Numbered from the stretch's first letter, positions 9,691 to 22,547 are shown. The stretch is DNA of 64,000 bases from Yponomeuta sedellus (GCA_934045075.1 OW203731.1:12501198-12565197); one strand, 5' to 3'. Notes: generated by a model from the letters alone, not told the origin. Program-made: numbers and translations.

Positions 9691-11900
9691 TCAGGTAAAG
9701 TTATTTTGTTCTTTATCTAGATAGAATCAGAACACATTATTTTTATTTTATTTTATTTTATTTATTGGGGTTACAACAGGATGAGTTATACATAAAAATA
9801 ATCTTATAGTAAAATACACAAGTGAATAAGGTAAATTAACACATCCCTTAGAGCATCCCACTGAGAACACAACTGATTGTAGTTTACGAAGATCAATGTT
9901 TTGCGACGAACAGGACCTCATCTCACGGAATGTTGCACATACGGCCCTGATAAGTAGTGACAGTATACCACACATAGAAAAATTTAAGTGAAAAGAGAAC
10001 TTAATAATAATTGTTTATAATAATAACATAGTGCATAATATAGCTTGAGCCGACTACAGCGTTTCTTTTAGATAAGTTAGATTAGATTAGTAATTAACAG
10101 CCAGCCACAGGTTTTGTTGATGCAATTGGTGATCTCGGTCTGTCCAGCATTATGGGTGTAAATGTAAACTTATAATATATTTTCATCACAATAAGCATAC
10201 TATGCTCTCACAAATGAGACAGAGATTTGAATTAAATGAACAGTATACATAATTATGTGGTTTTATGTGGGACACCTTTACTTGGGTAAAGTTCATATCC
10301 TTAGGGTTCTTGATACTACCAATACGAAAACATGTTGTTCAAATTAAGCTTTTTATAACGGATGTCATGTCGATGTAATGGACAATTTGCGTGCTCCAAA
10401 TCACACGTCTGACGTCTCATCTCATCATTGTGTGTAATCACAAGCCTACGTAACGTCTCTACACCATTAGGCTGTGTTCAAAAATAAAAAAGAAACTGTT
10501 TTGAACTGTGTTTTGAACGTGAATTTGTCGTCTTGGTAAGGTAACAGAAACTTACACCGCCCACGCTTGTGTAAGGAGGAAAATCTCGGGTATCGGTCTT
10601 TTCGGTCAGCCGAAGTTGTGTTAGGTTTTTGTATACTTGCGAGTGTTGCAATAACAAGTCAAGTCACGTGGTGTACGTGACAGGCTCCGAGAGACGTGGG
10701 GGACGCTCTGTGCAGCTTTAATGCTTGATATTTTGCACACTCATTCAGTACCAGTTAATTAGACAGCAGTACATTGATCCCAAGCCTTGTTAGGGATCGT
10801 AGATGAGCATGCAAATAACTTATGAATATCTTGTTTGGTTAACTAACTTGACAAAAAGCTTATTTTTTGTCGTTAAACAGTCAAAATGCGCCTACGCGAG
10901 TGTTTGTAATTATATCTCCCACTCGAAATTCATAGCGTAGGAAACTGTGGTGAGTGGAGATATTTGTTATCTGGAGGCTAATAAAGGCTGAATTAGCTTG
11001 ACCCATTGGAGTTGTCAAGCAGTCGCTTGCGTACGTGTTTGTCAGTCTAATGCTCCGGGAACGGAATTGCCTATTCTAATGGGGACGTTCACTTAGAAGC
11101 CATAAATACTACTTGTACATAAAGCTATACGGTCCATAGTACACCAACGTTTGAAATCATGCTCTCTACCCAATTGAGTTACGGGTGACATTTCTCAAAA
11201 ATATAAAGGTAGTATTTGAAACGACTGTGAAGTGTCAAGGCATAGATAATTATGTGTACTGGCGAAAGTCGATACTTTAATTTGTAACAAAATCGAATTA
11301 AATATTATTAAGGTCTGTCGCTTTCGTGGTTGGCCTCGACATGTAAGCGAATAAGGATAAAAAAGAAACTTACTGTACACGTGTGCCAAACGTTTTCTCT
11401 TCCTTTATTAATACTTACCACTTGAAGCTATAAAAAGAGTTCAGTTTTATATAACGAAAAACTCTTACGGCTATTGAAAGCCGATCAAAACGAAAGCAGC
11501 TTATACGCTCGCTGTATTAAAGTACCAATCATAAAATATTATGATATAATTTATCTTTATGAAAGATAAATGAAACATTCAATTTATTGATAAAACATTG
11601 ACTCCATACGCATAGGTAGGATAGCGTGAAACGACACTGGCTTTGTAAAATATCGATCGGTTAATTAATGCTTGATAGTGTTACGGCTATTTAAGGCCAA
11701 TGTGAACTTGTAAGGTAGCGCGACCGTCAACACGGTCAATATCAATGTCTTTTGGCGACAGACCAAAATGTTCGCCCACAATGTCTGCCTTTGACCGCAG
11801 TGACCAATTAGGTCTTAAGTTTAGTTACTTGCCTAAAAAGGCGGCGAAAGGTGTTTAGGACAGTCTGTTTTGGTATTAAACTTTGGCCACGTTTTTTTAT
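9691..11900. other. No recognised gene; one pentamer run
   Basis: Holds a (TTTTA)n run at 9740-9766 that may be the tail of a minus-strand LINE. The rest, including 9748-9975 (75-codon minus frame), is unrecognised. Around 11133-11250 there are weak echoes of MITE family F (acaccaacgtttg). Confidence 0.35.
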
Positions 11901-11924
11901 TATACTTTATGGCACACGAAACAT

Positions 11925-11990
11925 TTAACAGGACATTACGTAAGAAATAACATGTACAAAGGCGAGATTATCTCTGAAAGAGATTTAAGT
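11925..11990 (-). repeat. CR1/Jockey-like LINE 3' UTR fragment
   Basis: Contains acatgtacaaaggcgag followed by attatctctgaaagagat, matching 6450-6490. Read on the minus strand it is the conserved LINE tail block. Confidence 0.55.
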
Positions 11991-12189
11991 ATGTTTATTA
12001 TTCTCTAAATATGTATGTTGATGGATACTCCTAGTATGTATTTATATTTTATGTACTACTTAAGTAGTTATTCGTACAATGTGTGTATATTACTAAGTAT
12101 CTATTGATAGCTATAATAACAACGAACAAGTATTAACTTGAAATAGGTGATTTTAGATCTTATTTTTCTTGTTTTGCTATATTTGTTCA

Positions 12190-12303
12190 AAATCTTTCTT
12201 AGACTGGCTGGAAGAAATTTCTTTTAAAATAAGAACGCCTTTGTACATCGACACATACCTGTTATTTAAGTTTTTTCTGTTTCTTAATTTTTGTGCAATA
12301 AAG
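12190..12303 (+). repeat. CR1/Jockey-like LINE 3' UTR
   Basis: The order is ctggctggaagaaattt, taagaacgcctttgtac, atcgacacatacctg and tttttgtgcaataaag. This is the common 3' UTR pattern of lepidopteran CR1/Jockey-like LINEs. Confidence 0.65.
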
Positions 12304-13130
12304 CTTAACAAACCCGTTGAGTGAAATTAAGCAAAAGATCCTTTTGTCCAATCGGAACACAAAAAAATTACTAGTGTGATCGGAGACTAGGGCAGGATCC
12401 CGATGAAGTATTTATGAAGTGGGATACAAGCAACAGCGAACGAGCAACGGCTAAGGGAGAAGAATGCTTGTGAAGGTTATCGTTCAAGAATCAGTAAAGG
12501 ATTTGCAAACAAACAGAACTAACAATCAAACCCCGATAGTGTAGAGATATTTGTGTATTGGTAATTCAATCAATTACCGATATCAAAGAGAAAGCGCGCA
12601 GATGCAATCACAGTAAAATAGACTCGATCATGGGACCACACAATGGGTTGCATAAGTATTGTATTGCCACCAGATGAACAGCGTGGTTATGGTATTAAAC
12701 AGTTGAGTAACTCACATGCTTTATTGTAACTACTACTTTGCGCTTAAGACTGTGATCATTGGCAATCTCAGGAAAGTGTTATGAAAGCGTTTTCTGTTTA
12801 GAGAAGGCAGCATTCCATGAGAAGTCAAGAGTCAAGCCAAACGAGATGAGGCTCAAGTTGTCTTTCAAATATTTGTAGGGCAAACGCGAGGAAGCAACCG
12901 TGTGGGAACCCGCTCCACTTCGCGCCTCTACATAAACGAATTGTTATCCAAATAGGAGCCTACTTACTTATATTGGCTATCGGTCGTTTGACCACTAATA
13001 CCGCACGACCTCGATCCGCGTAGGAATGCTGTGCAAACTTTTGATTTTGTTTAACTTTCTATATACAAGTTCTTGAAATATCAAGTCAACTAATTACATT
13101 AAAATAATGTGAGAAACAGCGATATTTTTT
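12304..13130. other. No recognised gene
   Basis: No frame or repeat recognised. Confidence 0.4.
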
Positions 13131-13131
13131 T

Positions 13132-13675
13132 AAGGTTCCGCACCTCTAAAGGAAAAATGGAACCCTTATAGGATCACTTTGTTGTCCGTCCGTTCGTCTA
13201 TCAAAACTTGGTCAAAACCCTGTATGTAAGAAACGCGTAGAGGTTTATTTTCAACTCTATAGTTGCAAATAAAATCGTATACTCAGGTTTACTGTCCCTG
13301 GAGGTTGTAAAAAAATCAAATTTCTAACTCAAAGATAGCTTCTTTGAGTTATCGTATATATTTCTACAATCAAGATAGTCAAAATTTCATGGGGTACTGG
13401 GGTATGAAATTTGGCAAGTAAATTGTCTTATACTACAAAAATACTAGCAAAAAAAAATCGGAATATTATACTATATTTGTACCAAACTATATATTTAATA
13501 AATTCATTAAAAAAATGTTTTTCAAGTTCGGAGAAAGCTCCGAAAAAACTGCGAGACTTGATTCCTAAGCTATTTATAATATTTAAGGTTTCCGTACAAA
13601 TTTGTAGGTAAGTACCTACAAATTTGTTTGGAACCCTCGTTGCGCGAGTTGACTCGCACTTGGCCTTTTTTTCTC
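13132..13675 (+). repeat. Lepidopteran 'ggttccgtac' interspersed repeat, decayed
   Basis: Begins ggttccgcac, with tggaaccctta, ttgtccgtccgttcgtc and aaaccctgtatg, and ends ggttccgtacaaattt...ttggaaccctcg and gactcgcacttggcc. The same words in the same order occur at 13926-14400. It is a familiar repeat of Lepidoptera whose class I cannot settle; open frames in it are chance. Confidence 0.6.
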
Positions 13676-13925
13676 TAAGGTCACCCGCGAGTATGTACGA
13701 CAAACGAGCCTCGGTGGGAACAAACAGCACTCGCCGCCAACTAAATCATACACTTGCACAATCTTCACCATTGTCCGTGTACTAAAGAAGCAATTGAACT
13801 AACACCAATTTTCTTTTTGTTGCGTTATTTAATTCCGACCGACAAATTGTAAATTGTATTGCCTAGTGCGTAATCAATTAGTTATCAGTGTAGCTCCAAT
13901 TGGCATTAAAGAATATTTTTTCTTA

Positions 13926-14400
13926 GGGTTCCGTACGTAAAACAAAAAACGAAACCCTTACAGGATAATTGTCCGTCCGTTCGTCAGTCCGTGAGTCAAG
14001 ACCCTTTACCTTGGAAACGCGTAAATGTATAGAATTACAATTAAAACCACGGCTCACGTCTACAGACCCTTGAAACTGGAAGAAATCAAATTTCTCATTT
14101 AACATAAATAAAAGATACGACCGTCTATGCAGCAAAAAATGTAGGATTCGATCCTTTTGGGCATCAAAATTTATAGAGTACCTTCCATGGACTGGAAACT
14201 ATGAAGTGTGGCAAAAAATATATCACAAATACAAAAAGAAGTCTGAAAACTTAACCTTTGTAATAAAATCATAAACTAACTGTCATTGAAGTTCGGGTAA
14301 AGCTCAGACTCGATTACTGAACTATTTGCAATATGTAAGTACCATTAAATTTGTACGGAACCCTCGGTGGGTAAATTCTACTCGCACTTGTCCAGTTTTT
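13926..14400 (+). repeat. Second 'ggttccgtac' repeat copy
   Basis: Begins agggttccgtacgtaaaac and has ttgtccgtccgttcgtcag and cttggaaacgcgtaa. It ends cggaaccctcggtgggtaa and actcgcacttgtcc followed by a T run. Similar to the copy about 800 bases upstream, so the two may be separate insertions of one family. Confidence 0.65.
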
Positions 14401-15300
14401 TTTTATTTTTAAAACAGTAGTTCACAAGACGGTACTGTGTGTGGTAAGTGTGTCAGTGTACAACGATGTACCTACTGGTGTAAACAGCGTAGTATTTAGC
14501 ATGTTTATGTGTGAATAAAACCCAATCGTACATACCTACTTAAGCAATGATGGCTTGGAATAGACAATTTAAAATGACAGTAGGCATTTCAAAACAAAAT
14601 GACCAAAGAGTTTATTAAATCTCTATGTATATAAAGAAGAAAAATACTTAAGGTATTTTAAAATTTATGGAGCGAGTAATGATTACGTTATTTTAGTTTC
14701 CAACGAGTTCATAAATACGACACTGTCTGATTACTCGCTAAGTTTACGATTTCATCTCTATACAATCATCATAAGTTTGGAAAATATTTCGTTAATACTT
14801 ATTTTTGGTTCACGCAAAGTAAATAAAGCGTGTTGGAGTGTTCACTGAGCAAACAGCTGCTGCATGCACTTACAATAAACATCTACATTCGATTTCTAAA
14901 ATCACCGTTTCGCAAAAGTTAATAATACGCTACAGCTTAGAACGGAGAGGCTGTTCACTAATTAGCATTTGTAAAGAAGAGAACCTAAAAACCAATTCAG
15001 AAACTAGGTAAGTAGTACTTAGTCACCGTTATGTTTGGAGAAAAAAATATCATTATCAGTCGGTTTGACAGTAGTGTCATACATAATAGTATAATTGTAC
15101 TAAATTAACAACTTTGTAATGAAACCATGGCAAAACATACGTTTTACCAGGAGGGCGCTGTACAGATAACGATGGAAAGAGGATTTAATTTACTTTCCTT
15201 GTCTTGTGTAGAACTTTATATATATGTATGTTTATAATAAATTATAAATTTATATAAGTAACGGTATGTAAGTGTATTATTATTAAGTATAAGTATGTAT
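14401..15300. other. No recognised gene
   Basis: AT-rich, with no recognised gene or repeat. Confidence 0.4.
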
Positions 15301-15482
15301 CAATATTCAAATTTGCACTGGCTACCCGTCTTTCTATAATTTCCTTCAGCAACTTTCCATCGTAAGGTTGTCTGGAAGAAATTGTATTTAGCAATAAGGC
15401 CGCCAATTGTACTATGTATATTTGCAATTGTTTTGTATTTGTTGTTTTTCCAGTGTACAATAAAGAATATTCTTATCTTATC
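15301..15482 (+). repeat. CR1/Jockey-like LINE 3' UTR with (TTATC)n end
   Basis: Has ttccttcagcaactttcc, aaggttgtctggaagaaatt, tagcaataaggccgcc, a tgtactatg word and gtgtacaataaagaatattc. It ends in tcttatcttatc. The ctggaag...aaggccgcc pair is the hallmark of this LINE tail. Confidence 0.75.
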
Positions 15483-15942
15483 TTACAATTGTGGAGAGGC
15501 AATTAGAGAGGAAGAAAATAAAACGGGGTTATTTATATAGGCCCATCCTTCTAAGATATTGAAAATACATATTGTTATTATTTCTGTTTCCATAGCAACG
15601 AAAATGGTTTGCGTATCAAAAATGGATTGTATTGTATTGTCTAAAATATGATGAAATATGAAATATGATAAAATATTGTGATGTATAAAATACGGGATTT
15701 TGTACTGTCAAATGAGAAGCGTTTGATCTACCAAAGATTAAGAGCTGTCCTAGAACAGCCTTGTGGCAGGTTTGAAAAGGGTTGATGAATCATAGTGGTT
15801 TTGAATTCCTAACCAGTTTTGTCTTCCTCTTGGGTTGACTTGGAATACCAATGGGGTGAATCAGGAGTAAATGTTTAAGTAAATTTATTTTACATTCTAA
15901 CATGAAGTGATAACATCACACTTGACATCATCATCATCACAT
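15483..15942. other. No recognised gene
   Basis: Contains short degenerate repeats of aaatatgat near 15640-15670 and nothing else recognised. Confidence 0.35.
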
Positions 15943-16130
15943 CACACTAATATTATAAAGGCAAAGTTAGTGAGTGTGTATGTTTGTTACTTCTTCGCGT
16001 CTAAACAGCTTGATCGATTTTAATAAAATTTGATATGGTGTTAGCTGATACCCTAGGCTACGTGGAAAATATCTTACTCACATGGAAAAATCGATAAACC
16101 GCGGGTAACACCGCGGTGCACAGCTAGTCT
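15943..16130 (+). mobile_element. Helitron-like non-autonomous element
   Basis: Starts actaatattataaaggc, then gtatgtttgttac, cttgatcgattttaataaaa and gtgttagctgataccc. It ends with a GC hairpin (ccgcgggtaacaccgcgg) followed by cagctagt. A 3' hairpin just before CTAGT is the usual end of Helitron-like elements. The body words are those of a very common lepidopteran repeat. The assignment to Helitrons is inference. Confidence 0.5.
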
Positions 16131-18310
16131 AATATAATTTTATCCATTTAACTGCAAGTGAAAATGTTATGTTAGTAGAAACAATTGAAAATATATAAAT
16201 CCATGTGCTATTGATACTTTATTACACCCATAAAAGGGATACAAAACACACAAAATAGTATATTTATAGGTTAAATGGTAATGTTGGTTCTTAAGATTAA
16301 CTAAAGCAGTACAATTTAGGCATCGACAAAGAAAAAAATTGTTACAATCGCTTTGCACAACAATTGCGAGAGCCAAATGCCATTGATTAGATAATAGTAG
16401 TAGACGAAAGAAATGTGTAATACCGTTCGACACAATAGCAAAGGAAGTGCACAAATGACGTGAACATTCGTAATGCCTCACTGCTTTTAAAGTCAATGGA
16501 ATACCAGACAGAAAGTCACTCGAGTAATTTACTTACGCTATTTGAAAGTCCCGTATGATCAAGCACAATATTTTTATTTCCTCCGCATCCTCTTAGAAAG
16601 TGCTTTTAGTTATGAATCAGCTGCTGAATAGTATGAATAGTAAGTCGTCTATTGCAAGTCTCATCGCTATTGTAATGAACTAAGGTGAAGAAATTAATTG
16701 ACTGTCAGCCAGGTAAGAGGTATAACTCGTAATCACATGCCTGTACTATCGATTGTTCACTGCCATCCGCTTTCTTTTTGCACACAACATGAAACCAGCT
16801 TTAGTGCTTCTCACACCAATAGCTTATTTCAATAAGCTAATGAGAGCAAAGTACTCTGCAGCTTCACATCTATTTTGACCCTCCTATCAATATGAAATTG
16901 ACTAGAACTGCAGAAATGTTCTGATAAATTATTCTTGTGGCATCGATAACATTCTGCGTTTAATGAGGATCCTTGAGGATGAAAATATCCATTTACAATA
17001 ATGAGGCAGGCGCAAAATCTGAGCCCGCTGTTGCCCGGGGTTACCCTTCACGTGTGTGCGTTGGTTGCCAGGTGGCAAAACGGGTTGTCTTGCCCTTTTT
17101 GTTTCGTTCGCGTGCTCTGGAACTGCGGCTGCGTAACCAGATTTCTCCTCTTGATTTCATCCACCGAAATGCTGTTTTGGTACTTTTATTCGTTTGCCAC
17201 TAACCAGGTAGACGTGTTCAGGAAATGTTCTTATTTCCTCAACCTATTAATATTTTTATTGTCGATTGATTGCAATATTTGCCATTTCTAGAATTAGCCC
17301 TCTGCAGTTATAGTTATAGTTGGTTCTTAGTTGGCCTAATCTAAATTTAAAATTCAATTGAAAGACAAATATTCTCAATAGGTAGTTGTTTTGCGGCCGC
17401 GCAATATTACGTTACCTTTAGGTACCTGCTTCAGTCTCAGTTCCAATCCCATTATTACATTCGACATCGAGACTCGAACGGCGAGGTCGCAGGTAGCTCG
17501 GATTAAGATAAATACCTCGATAAAGGGGGCTTCAGTTCGCTCTAGCGAACGAACCAGCACAGTCAGACTCATACCGATACTTGGAAACTGGAAACCGAAG
17601 GTATTAAAGAGCAATAGCGACTGGATACTTTTCGATCAGCTTCATCTAATTGAACCAGAGTCAGTGAGATCCGGTTCGTTATTGCAGACACACAGTGGGA
17701 TTACAATCGCCAATACCCAAAGGGTTTGATTGGACATTGAGCACACAGGTTATTAGTCTGCGAACTAATTGCTTTCCAAGTCGCCTTTGAAGTTGGGGCG
17801 TCTATTTCATTGCTGAAGTGATGAATATCTATATTAATTGAAAGAGCAAACTGTTCACGCCTGATTTGTGAACTGTTCAAACTATAAATTAGGGGTTCTT
17901 GAACCCTTCCTGGAATAATGGAACTTGAGTGGTTTCTCCCAAATATTTTAAGGATAAAATGACATCTGTAGTGTGTCATCGACCGCAAGAGTAATGGTTA
18001 TTGCCTCTGTATAATTTTGCAACGTTCTAAACTAAACAGTTAGTGAGGTTTCTTTATGAGACTTTAAAAAAGTCAAACAAAAAGAGCTCGGGTCACAAGA
18101 TTGGCCACGCGCTGAGTAGAGGACGTTTGTTTTTATTATTTGTAAACTCATTTCTTGGAACTGGTTTGTAATGTTTTGATTGGTATTACCATGGCAGTAG
18201 AGACGCATTTGCTTCGTCTATACTTAGTACTCTCGTTTAAAGGATCACTTTACACTGAATGTAGGTCACAACGCTTCTAGCTTCATCCATCATTCCAAAA
18301 TTGTATATTC
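16131..18310. other. No recognised gene
   Basis: Includes open frames of 96-112 codons (16167-16496 minus, 17001-17291 plus, 17391-17729 plus) with no recognisable domain. 17020-17200 is somewhat GC-richer. I see no splice-supported exon chain. Confidence 0.35.
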
Positions 18311-18311
18311 G

Positions 18312-18389
18312 GCAGCACTTCAACCTTTACATGCGTGCACTCTGCGTTACGGGTGAAATAGCGACTAAATTGTAAAGGTTGATGTACTG
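18312..18389. mobile_element. MITE family F copy
   Basis: Left end gcacttcaacctttacat and right end ttgtaaaggttgatgtac are imperfect inverted repeats. The central gcgtgcactctgcgttac parallels 55735-55760. Confidence 0.5.
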
Positions 18390-18954
18390 TTAACAGTAAC
18401 TGTACTATGCCAAACACATCATTGATTCTCGATTTTTCAAAATTTAGTGAAACATTGTCATGTCGAAGGCAACTCTTCAAAACTCCATATGTAGAGTCAC
18501 CTGTAAAAGACTTAGCTGTTGGATTAGTCGATTGATGTTCAACTGTTTCGTTAGCTTACCGTAACAAATGGCCAATTCCCAGTGATCCCCGAGCAGAGAT
18601 CCTAATCAATATGCACCCGAGATATAAACCACACAGCAAGAGGTCCTGGGAGCTCGATCCAGGGCATCCCCTTGATTATTGATTTGCATGCTCTGGTTTT
18701 GAACAAAGATCACATTTACACAGTGTAGAACAGTAATATAAACACGACCCTTCAACGGATGAATACAATACAACGATTGGAGTTTCACTTGTCAATAAGT
18801 CACCGGTGTGTATACACGTATCTATAAAACACTAATAGTCTGTTTACTTCAAAAGCGTGAAGCTGTTTTAGGCCTTGCGGTTTAATTAAAGTATTGTATT
18901 GATTTAACTGGGATGGACTCGAACAATGGTGCACATTGCAAAACAATGATTAGT
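18390..18954. other. No recognised gene
   Basis: Nothing identified. Confidence 0.4.
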
Positions 18955-19085
18955 CGCGAGGCGCAGGGAGCGCGCGCCGCACGTCCGCCCCGCCCGCGGT
19001 CTGCACCGGACTGAGCCATTCGGGTATCTCCGCGACCGTTCGCCAGCTCTATCAAGTCCCCTATTCTCGCTTAAAGTCGAGCAAC
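18955..19085. promoter_or_regulatory. GC- and CpG-rich island, possible promoter or first exon
   Basis: About 100 bases rich in CG dinucleotides (gcgcgcgccgcacgtccgcc and onward) stand out sharply from AT-rich flanks, and no transposon family is recognisable in them. Such islands in moth DNA can mark a promoter or 5' UTR. No convincing ATG frame or splice donor follows, so the role is only suggested. Confidence 0.25.
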
Positions 19086-20264
19086 ATCGTGCGTAATTTT
19101 CGGTAGTTTCTAAAGTACCACATGAATTCGCGTGCGATTTCTTTCATGTGGTATTACAAATATCACCTCCAGCCAGCTGCTGCGACCTGCGTGAGCAAGG
19201 TGACTGGATGGGAACCTATTATCATTTCATTTTGCACCGCTCCATGTCGATGGGATGCTGTAGTATGAATACTGATGTGGCGGTTCTGCATCAATGCTCC
19301 AGTTTTGCAATGGCAAATGAAAATACATAACTGAAAACGGGGAAGGATAGCACTTAACCTGGCTGTAGAGGTTTTAATTTGGCAATTTTCCTGAGCACTG
19401 TTTCATAACAAGAAAATTTGTAGTATAATAAATAAAATCCAATTGTTGCAAAATCGCATTGGAAAAGAAGATATAATTTACTTCCATTGGTGGCGTTGAG
19501 TTATTATTACTGAGTAGCCCCTTGTACCTTTCGTGTTTCTGCTTTACCAGGACTTTAATTACTTATGTTAATTTATAATGTATTTAGTACCATAATTTAT
19601 AGCCACAGTAACAGCTTGACACCACATCGCTGTTTTGTTGTGGTTATTATTTGAGATGAGAAATTAAATTCAAAGGTCTTTATGGACGTATAGAGTGCTT
19701 TAGAAAGGCATTGTGGAACTCGAGGCGGTTGATCTATTCATAAATAAAAATAACTTTCAATTGAAGACCTAATTATAAATCGCGAGAGATTTGTTTGTCA
19801 AACACGTACCTATACCAACTTCGTCTTAGTGTCTCAGTCAGCTCGCAATCAGCCATGTATGTCATATTTGTCTCTCGCAAGGTGGAAGAGCTTGGTAGGA
19901 GTCCACAACCGTTGATTTGTCAACGACTTCTTTTGTGGTCTACGCGTGTTTTGCCAACGACATTTCCCATAATTGTAGAAGACTTTATTTAGGATGCCTG
20001 AATACATGCCCCAGGTTTATAACCTAATCTTTCCGCAGAACCTCTCCCTAGTCCATAGAGTTCAGCAATTTAAGCATTCGTCTTTCTGTCTCTATATCAC
20101 GACATCTAATGTGCCTTCATTTCCTTAGATCTTCTTTAATAAAATTGTCCAAGACTCGCATCTATACCTATCGGCTACATGTTGCACTGAACGATAGCGT
20201 AGTGAAATGTTGAGAGACTGGCTGGTAAGTCTTCCTTCACGTCAAAGTGCTTCTGGTGATTTGT
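19086..20264. other. No recognised gene
   Basis: 60- and 65-codon frames only, with no recognisable repeat. Confidence 0.4.
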
Positions 20265-20265
20265 A

Positions 20266-20613
20266 TTGATATCAACCCTTCGTATGTTCCCACTGCCGGG
20301 ACACGGGTCTCTTCCTGCATCGCAGGAAGGTTAAGCCATACTCCACGGGGGCCGAGTTCGGGTTGGTGGAAGATTGTAAGACAGTAGCGGGCTTTACTGT
20401 CATAAGTTATCAAGGCCTCTGACATGGCTTAACGGCTGCCACTTCATAACAGTCGCCACCAACGGCGTAATGTGTCTTGCGAAACACGAAAGAGCTCGGA
20501 AAATACACTAGCGGTAGTCACTGGTTGATTAGCCATCCAGCATCTGACCGCGCCTGTTGTTGCTTAACTCAAGTTATTGATTCTAATCACTCGATTTCAC
20601 TAGGCCACGAGCG
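20266..20613 (-). mobile_element. Full-length SINE family A
   Basis: Read on the minus strand: head gctcgtggcctagtgaaatc (box A-like), gattagaatcaataac, gttaagcaacaacaggcgc and ggtcagatgctggatgg (5S-like stretch). Then come the body words catgtcagaggcc, agagacccgtgtcccgg and the end agggttgatatcaat. This copy shows the uninverted arrangement of the 5S-like segment, about 348 bases. Confidence 0.85.
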
Positions 20614-21256
20614 CTTCTGATCTGTATGCTTCGCGCTGATGATCTCCAAGCAGATTTTTATTTCGGTATCACAATTCCAGTTTTCTGTCAGTCTAGTGCC
20701 CATATTTGTACTTGACATAAAACTCTTTCTAGCTTTTGCTTCTGGGATGTTTATGTTCAGGACGGGACTTGCGGAGACCATGAACTTGGTTAAAACTGAT
20801 TCTAATTAACATAAACTAAATCTGTCCCTACAATACAAGTGGTAGTTATTGATGAGTAGAATAATCCTCTTAAGTTCTATAGGACCTTTATGAAACGCCC
20901 TGTGTAAAAAAAACACATAAATTTTAACCTCGTAATATCTCCATCTCAAGTGACCTACTCTACGGCGTTTTTATACTCCTAGATTAGAAGAACACGCTTC
21001 AGCGGAAACTTTCTTATCTCGTGGTCTCGCCGTCTAGTCGCCTGTCCTCAAGATATCAGCCGGCGACGTGCAATTAGTCAGTCTGTCAGCAGCCGTGTTA
21101 GCAGGCTATGCTATAGGCAAGATGGGCACACACGGGTAAAACATGGTTGCTCATCTGGATAGCTTTGAGTATCTCACGAAGCTTGTCCACGGAAACGAGT
21201 AGAACCGCTAGCATAAACAGTGGCCAAAGGTGTCTTTAATAATAATACTGTTAGAG
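20614..21256. other. No recognised gene
   Basis: Nothing identified. Confidence 0.4.
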
Positions 21257-21390
21257 AAAACGTGCATGCAACGACTTATGCACGTTGATGAAGCAAAGGT
21301 AATCTGTCAGGATCGTGGCAGGTGGCAGTCCCTGGTCTCTGCCTACCCCTCTGGAATACAGGCGTGAGGGTATGTATGTGTTGGAGAAAC
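21257..21390 (+). pseudogene. Non-LTR retrotransposon ORF2 C-terminus
   Basis: In frame from 21263 to a stop at 21365-21367 the translation is CMQRLMHVDEAK, then VICQDRGRWQSLVSAYPSG and IQA. This is the C-terminal tail seen in a lepidopteran RTE-like LINE family; the same peptide occurs on the minus strand at 33058-33160. Followed by gtatgtatgt, the likely 3' tail. A 5'-truncated insertion. Confidence 0.7.
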
Positions 21391-21995
21391 AAAATAAAAT
21401 CCGTAATGGCGAAGTGCCAAACTCTGCATCTATTGTAGGTGGGTGATAAAATGTGATGCCTACGTAAAAGCCTTGGACAACACTTCTTTTTGCAGTTAAC
21501 GATTTTGTTGGAAAATGGCCCGTAATTTCTGTAACATAGAAACTGTTTACCTGTAGTTGTTTGGACTGCCGACTGTACTGTGACCAGATTTTAGCGCAAA
21601 AATGTTACTAATGTGTTTAGTAGACAGCACACCGACCTTTATATTTTAGTTTCAAAGTCACCCGTAACGTACTTTACCGAACAGTGAGCACAGATTGAAA
21701 CGTCGAGCTGTCGACTGAACACTCCACATCAGTTTACATACTTACTCGTATAAGTAAAGAACAAATTATGCATTTGACGGGTCTAATCGCGATTGTATAT
21801 TAGATACACTTAATGTATAAACATCGCAAAAATTCTAAGGGGCACTTTATTGCGTACCAAGAATAACTAGACTTTCCACACCAAATTAAAAATATCTGGT
21901 AAAACTATTGTAAACGAGACTGCTCTCACGGTCAAACCAAGTAATTGGTTTTGTGGGGCCTTATTTATAACATGTAATGTGCTCTTTTATATTAA
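21391..21995. other. No recognised gene
   Basis: Nothing identified. Confidence 0.4.
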
Positions 21996-21999
21996 TAAA

Positions 22000-22075
22000 T
22001 ACATACATACATTTTTAAAAACCTATTTAGAGGTTTTTAAAAATGTATGTATGTATATTAAAAATAAAAATAGTA
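22000..22075 (+). mobile_element. SINE family B tail with fold-back end
   Basis: A 25-base arm ending ttttaaaaacct and its perfect complement starting aggtttttaaaa surround the six bases atttag (about 22003-22058), so this copy is a tiny fold-back centred on the cctatttagagg motif. Then the family tail attaaaaataaaaatag leads directly into the next SINE. Confidence 0.7.
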
Positions 22076-22392
22076 TAATCATGTGGGTACAGTGATATCG
22101 TTCCGATGTTAAAACCTAACTGCAAAGTAGGTAGTCGGGGCTGTAAGTAATGCAATTTGCTTAAGTCAGATGTCGCTGCCTGTACGTAATACAGAGAATA
22201 GTGTAAAGAGGTTCGAAATTTCACTGATGCCGTGAGTCGCCCATTGGCTCAATTGGTAGAGCGCTGGCACGGATAGCCAGAGGTTGCGGGTTCGAATCCC
22301 GGCATGGGTGAAATTTTTAGCCTCTAAATAGGTTTTTTAAATTTGTTCCTTAGCACGGGTTAGTGCATTAAAAATAAAAATAGTATTAACAT
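22076..22392 (+). mobile_element. SINE family B, full body plus tRNA-like head
   Basis: Body words gtgggtacagtgatatc, cctaactgcaaagtagg, gatgtcgctgcctgtacg and gttcgaaatttcactgatg lead into a tRNA-like segment at 22236-22311. That segment has box A ttggctcaattgg, arm ctggc-acggata-gccag and box B ggttcgaatccc. The anticodon loop has C rather than T at position 33 and the T stem is misfit, so it is not a working tRNA gene. The tail cctctaaataggtt...gcattaaaaataaaaatag ends at the (TACA)n array. Confidence 0.85.
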
Positions 22393-22395
22393 ATA

Positions 22396-22547
22396 TACAT
22401 ACATACATACATACATACATACATACATACATACATACATACATACATACATACATACATACATACATACATACATACATACATACATACATACATACAT
22501 ACATACATACATACATACATACATACATACATACATACATACATACA
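22396..22547. repeat. (TACA)n microsatellite
   Basis: About 38 near-perfect tetranucleotide units, directly following a family B SINE tail. The apparent MYVCMYVC reading frames on the minus strand are produced by the repeat. Confidence 0.97.

Noticed and set aside
13411..13730. Coding frames in the ggttccg repeat (66 and 100 codons)
   Set aside because: They lie on opposite strands across a known interspersed repeat.
17391..17729. 112-codon frame as a host gene
   Set aside because: Antisense is also open and no motif is recognisable.
22236..22311. tRNA genes (also at 47999, 54950, 59108, 23968, 31733)
   Set aside because: Boxes A and B and an anticodon-like arm are present. However, the anticodon loop lacks T33, stems are misfit, and each lies inside a repeated element with the same flanks. 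They are SINE heads.
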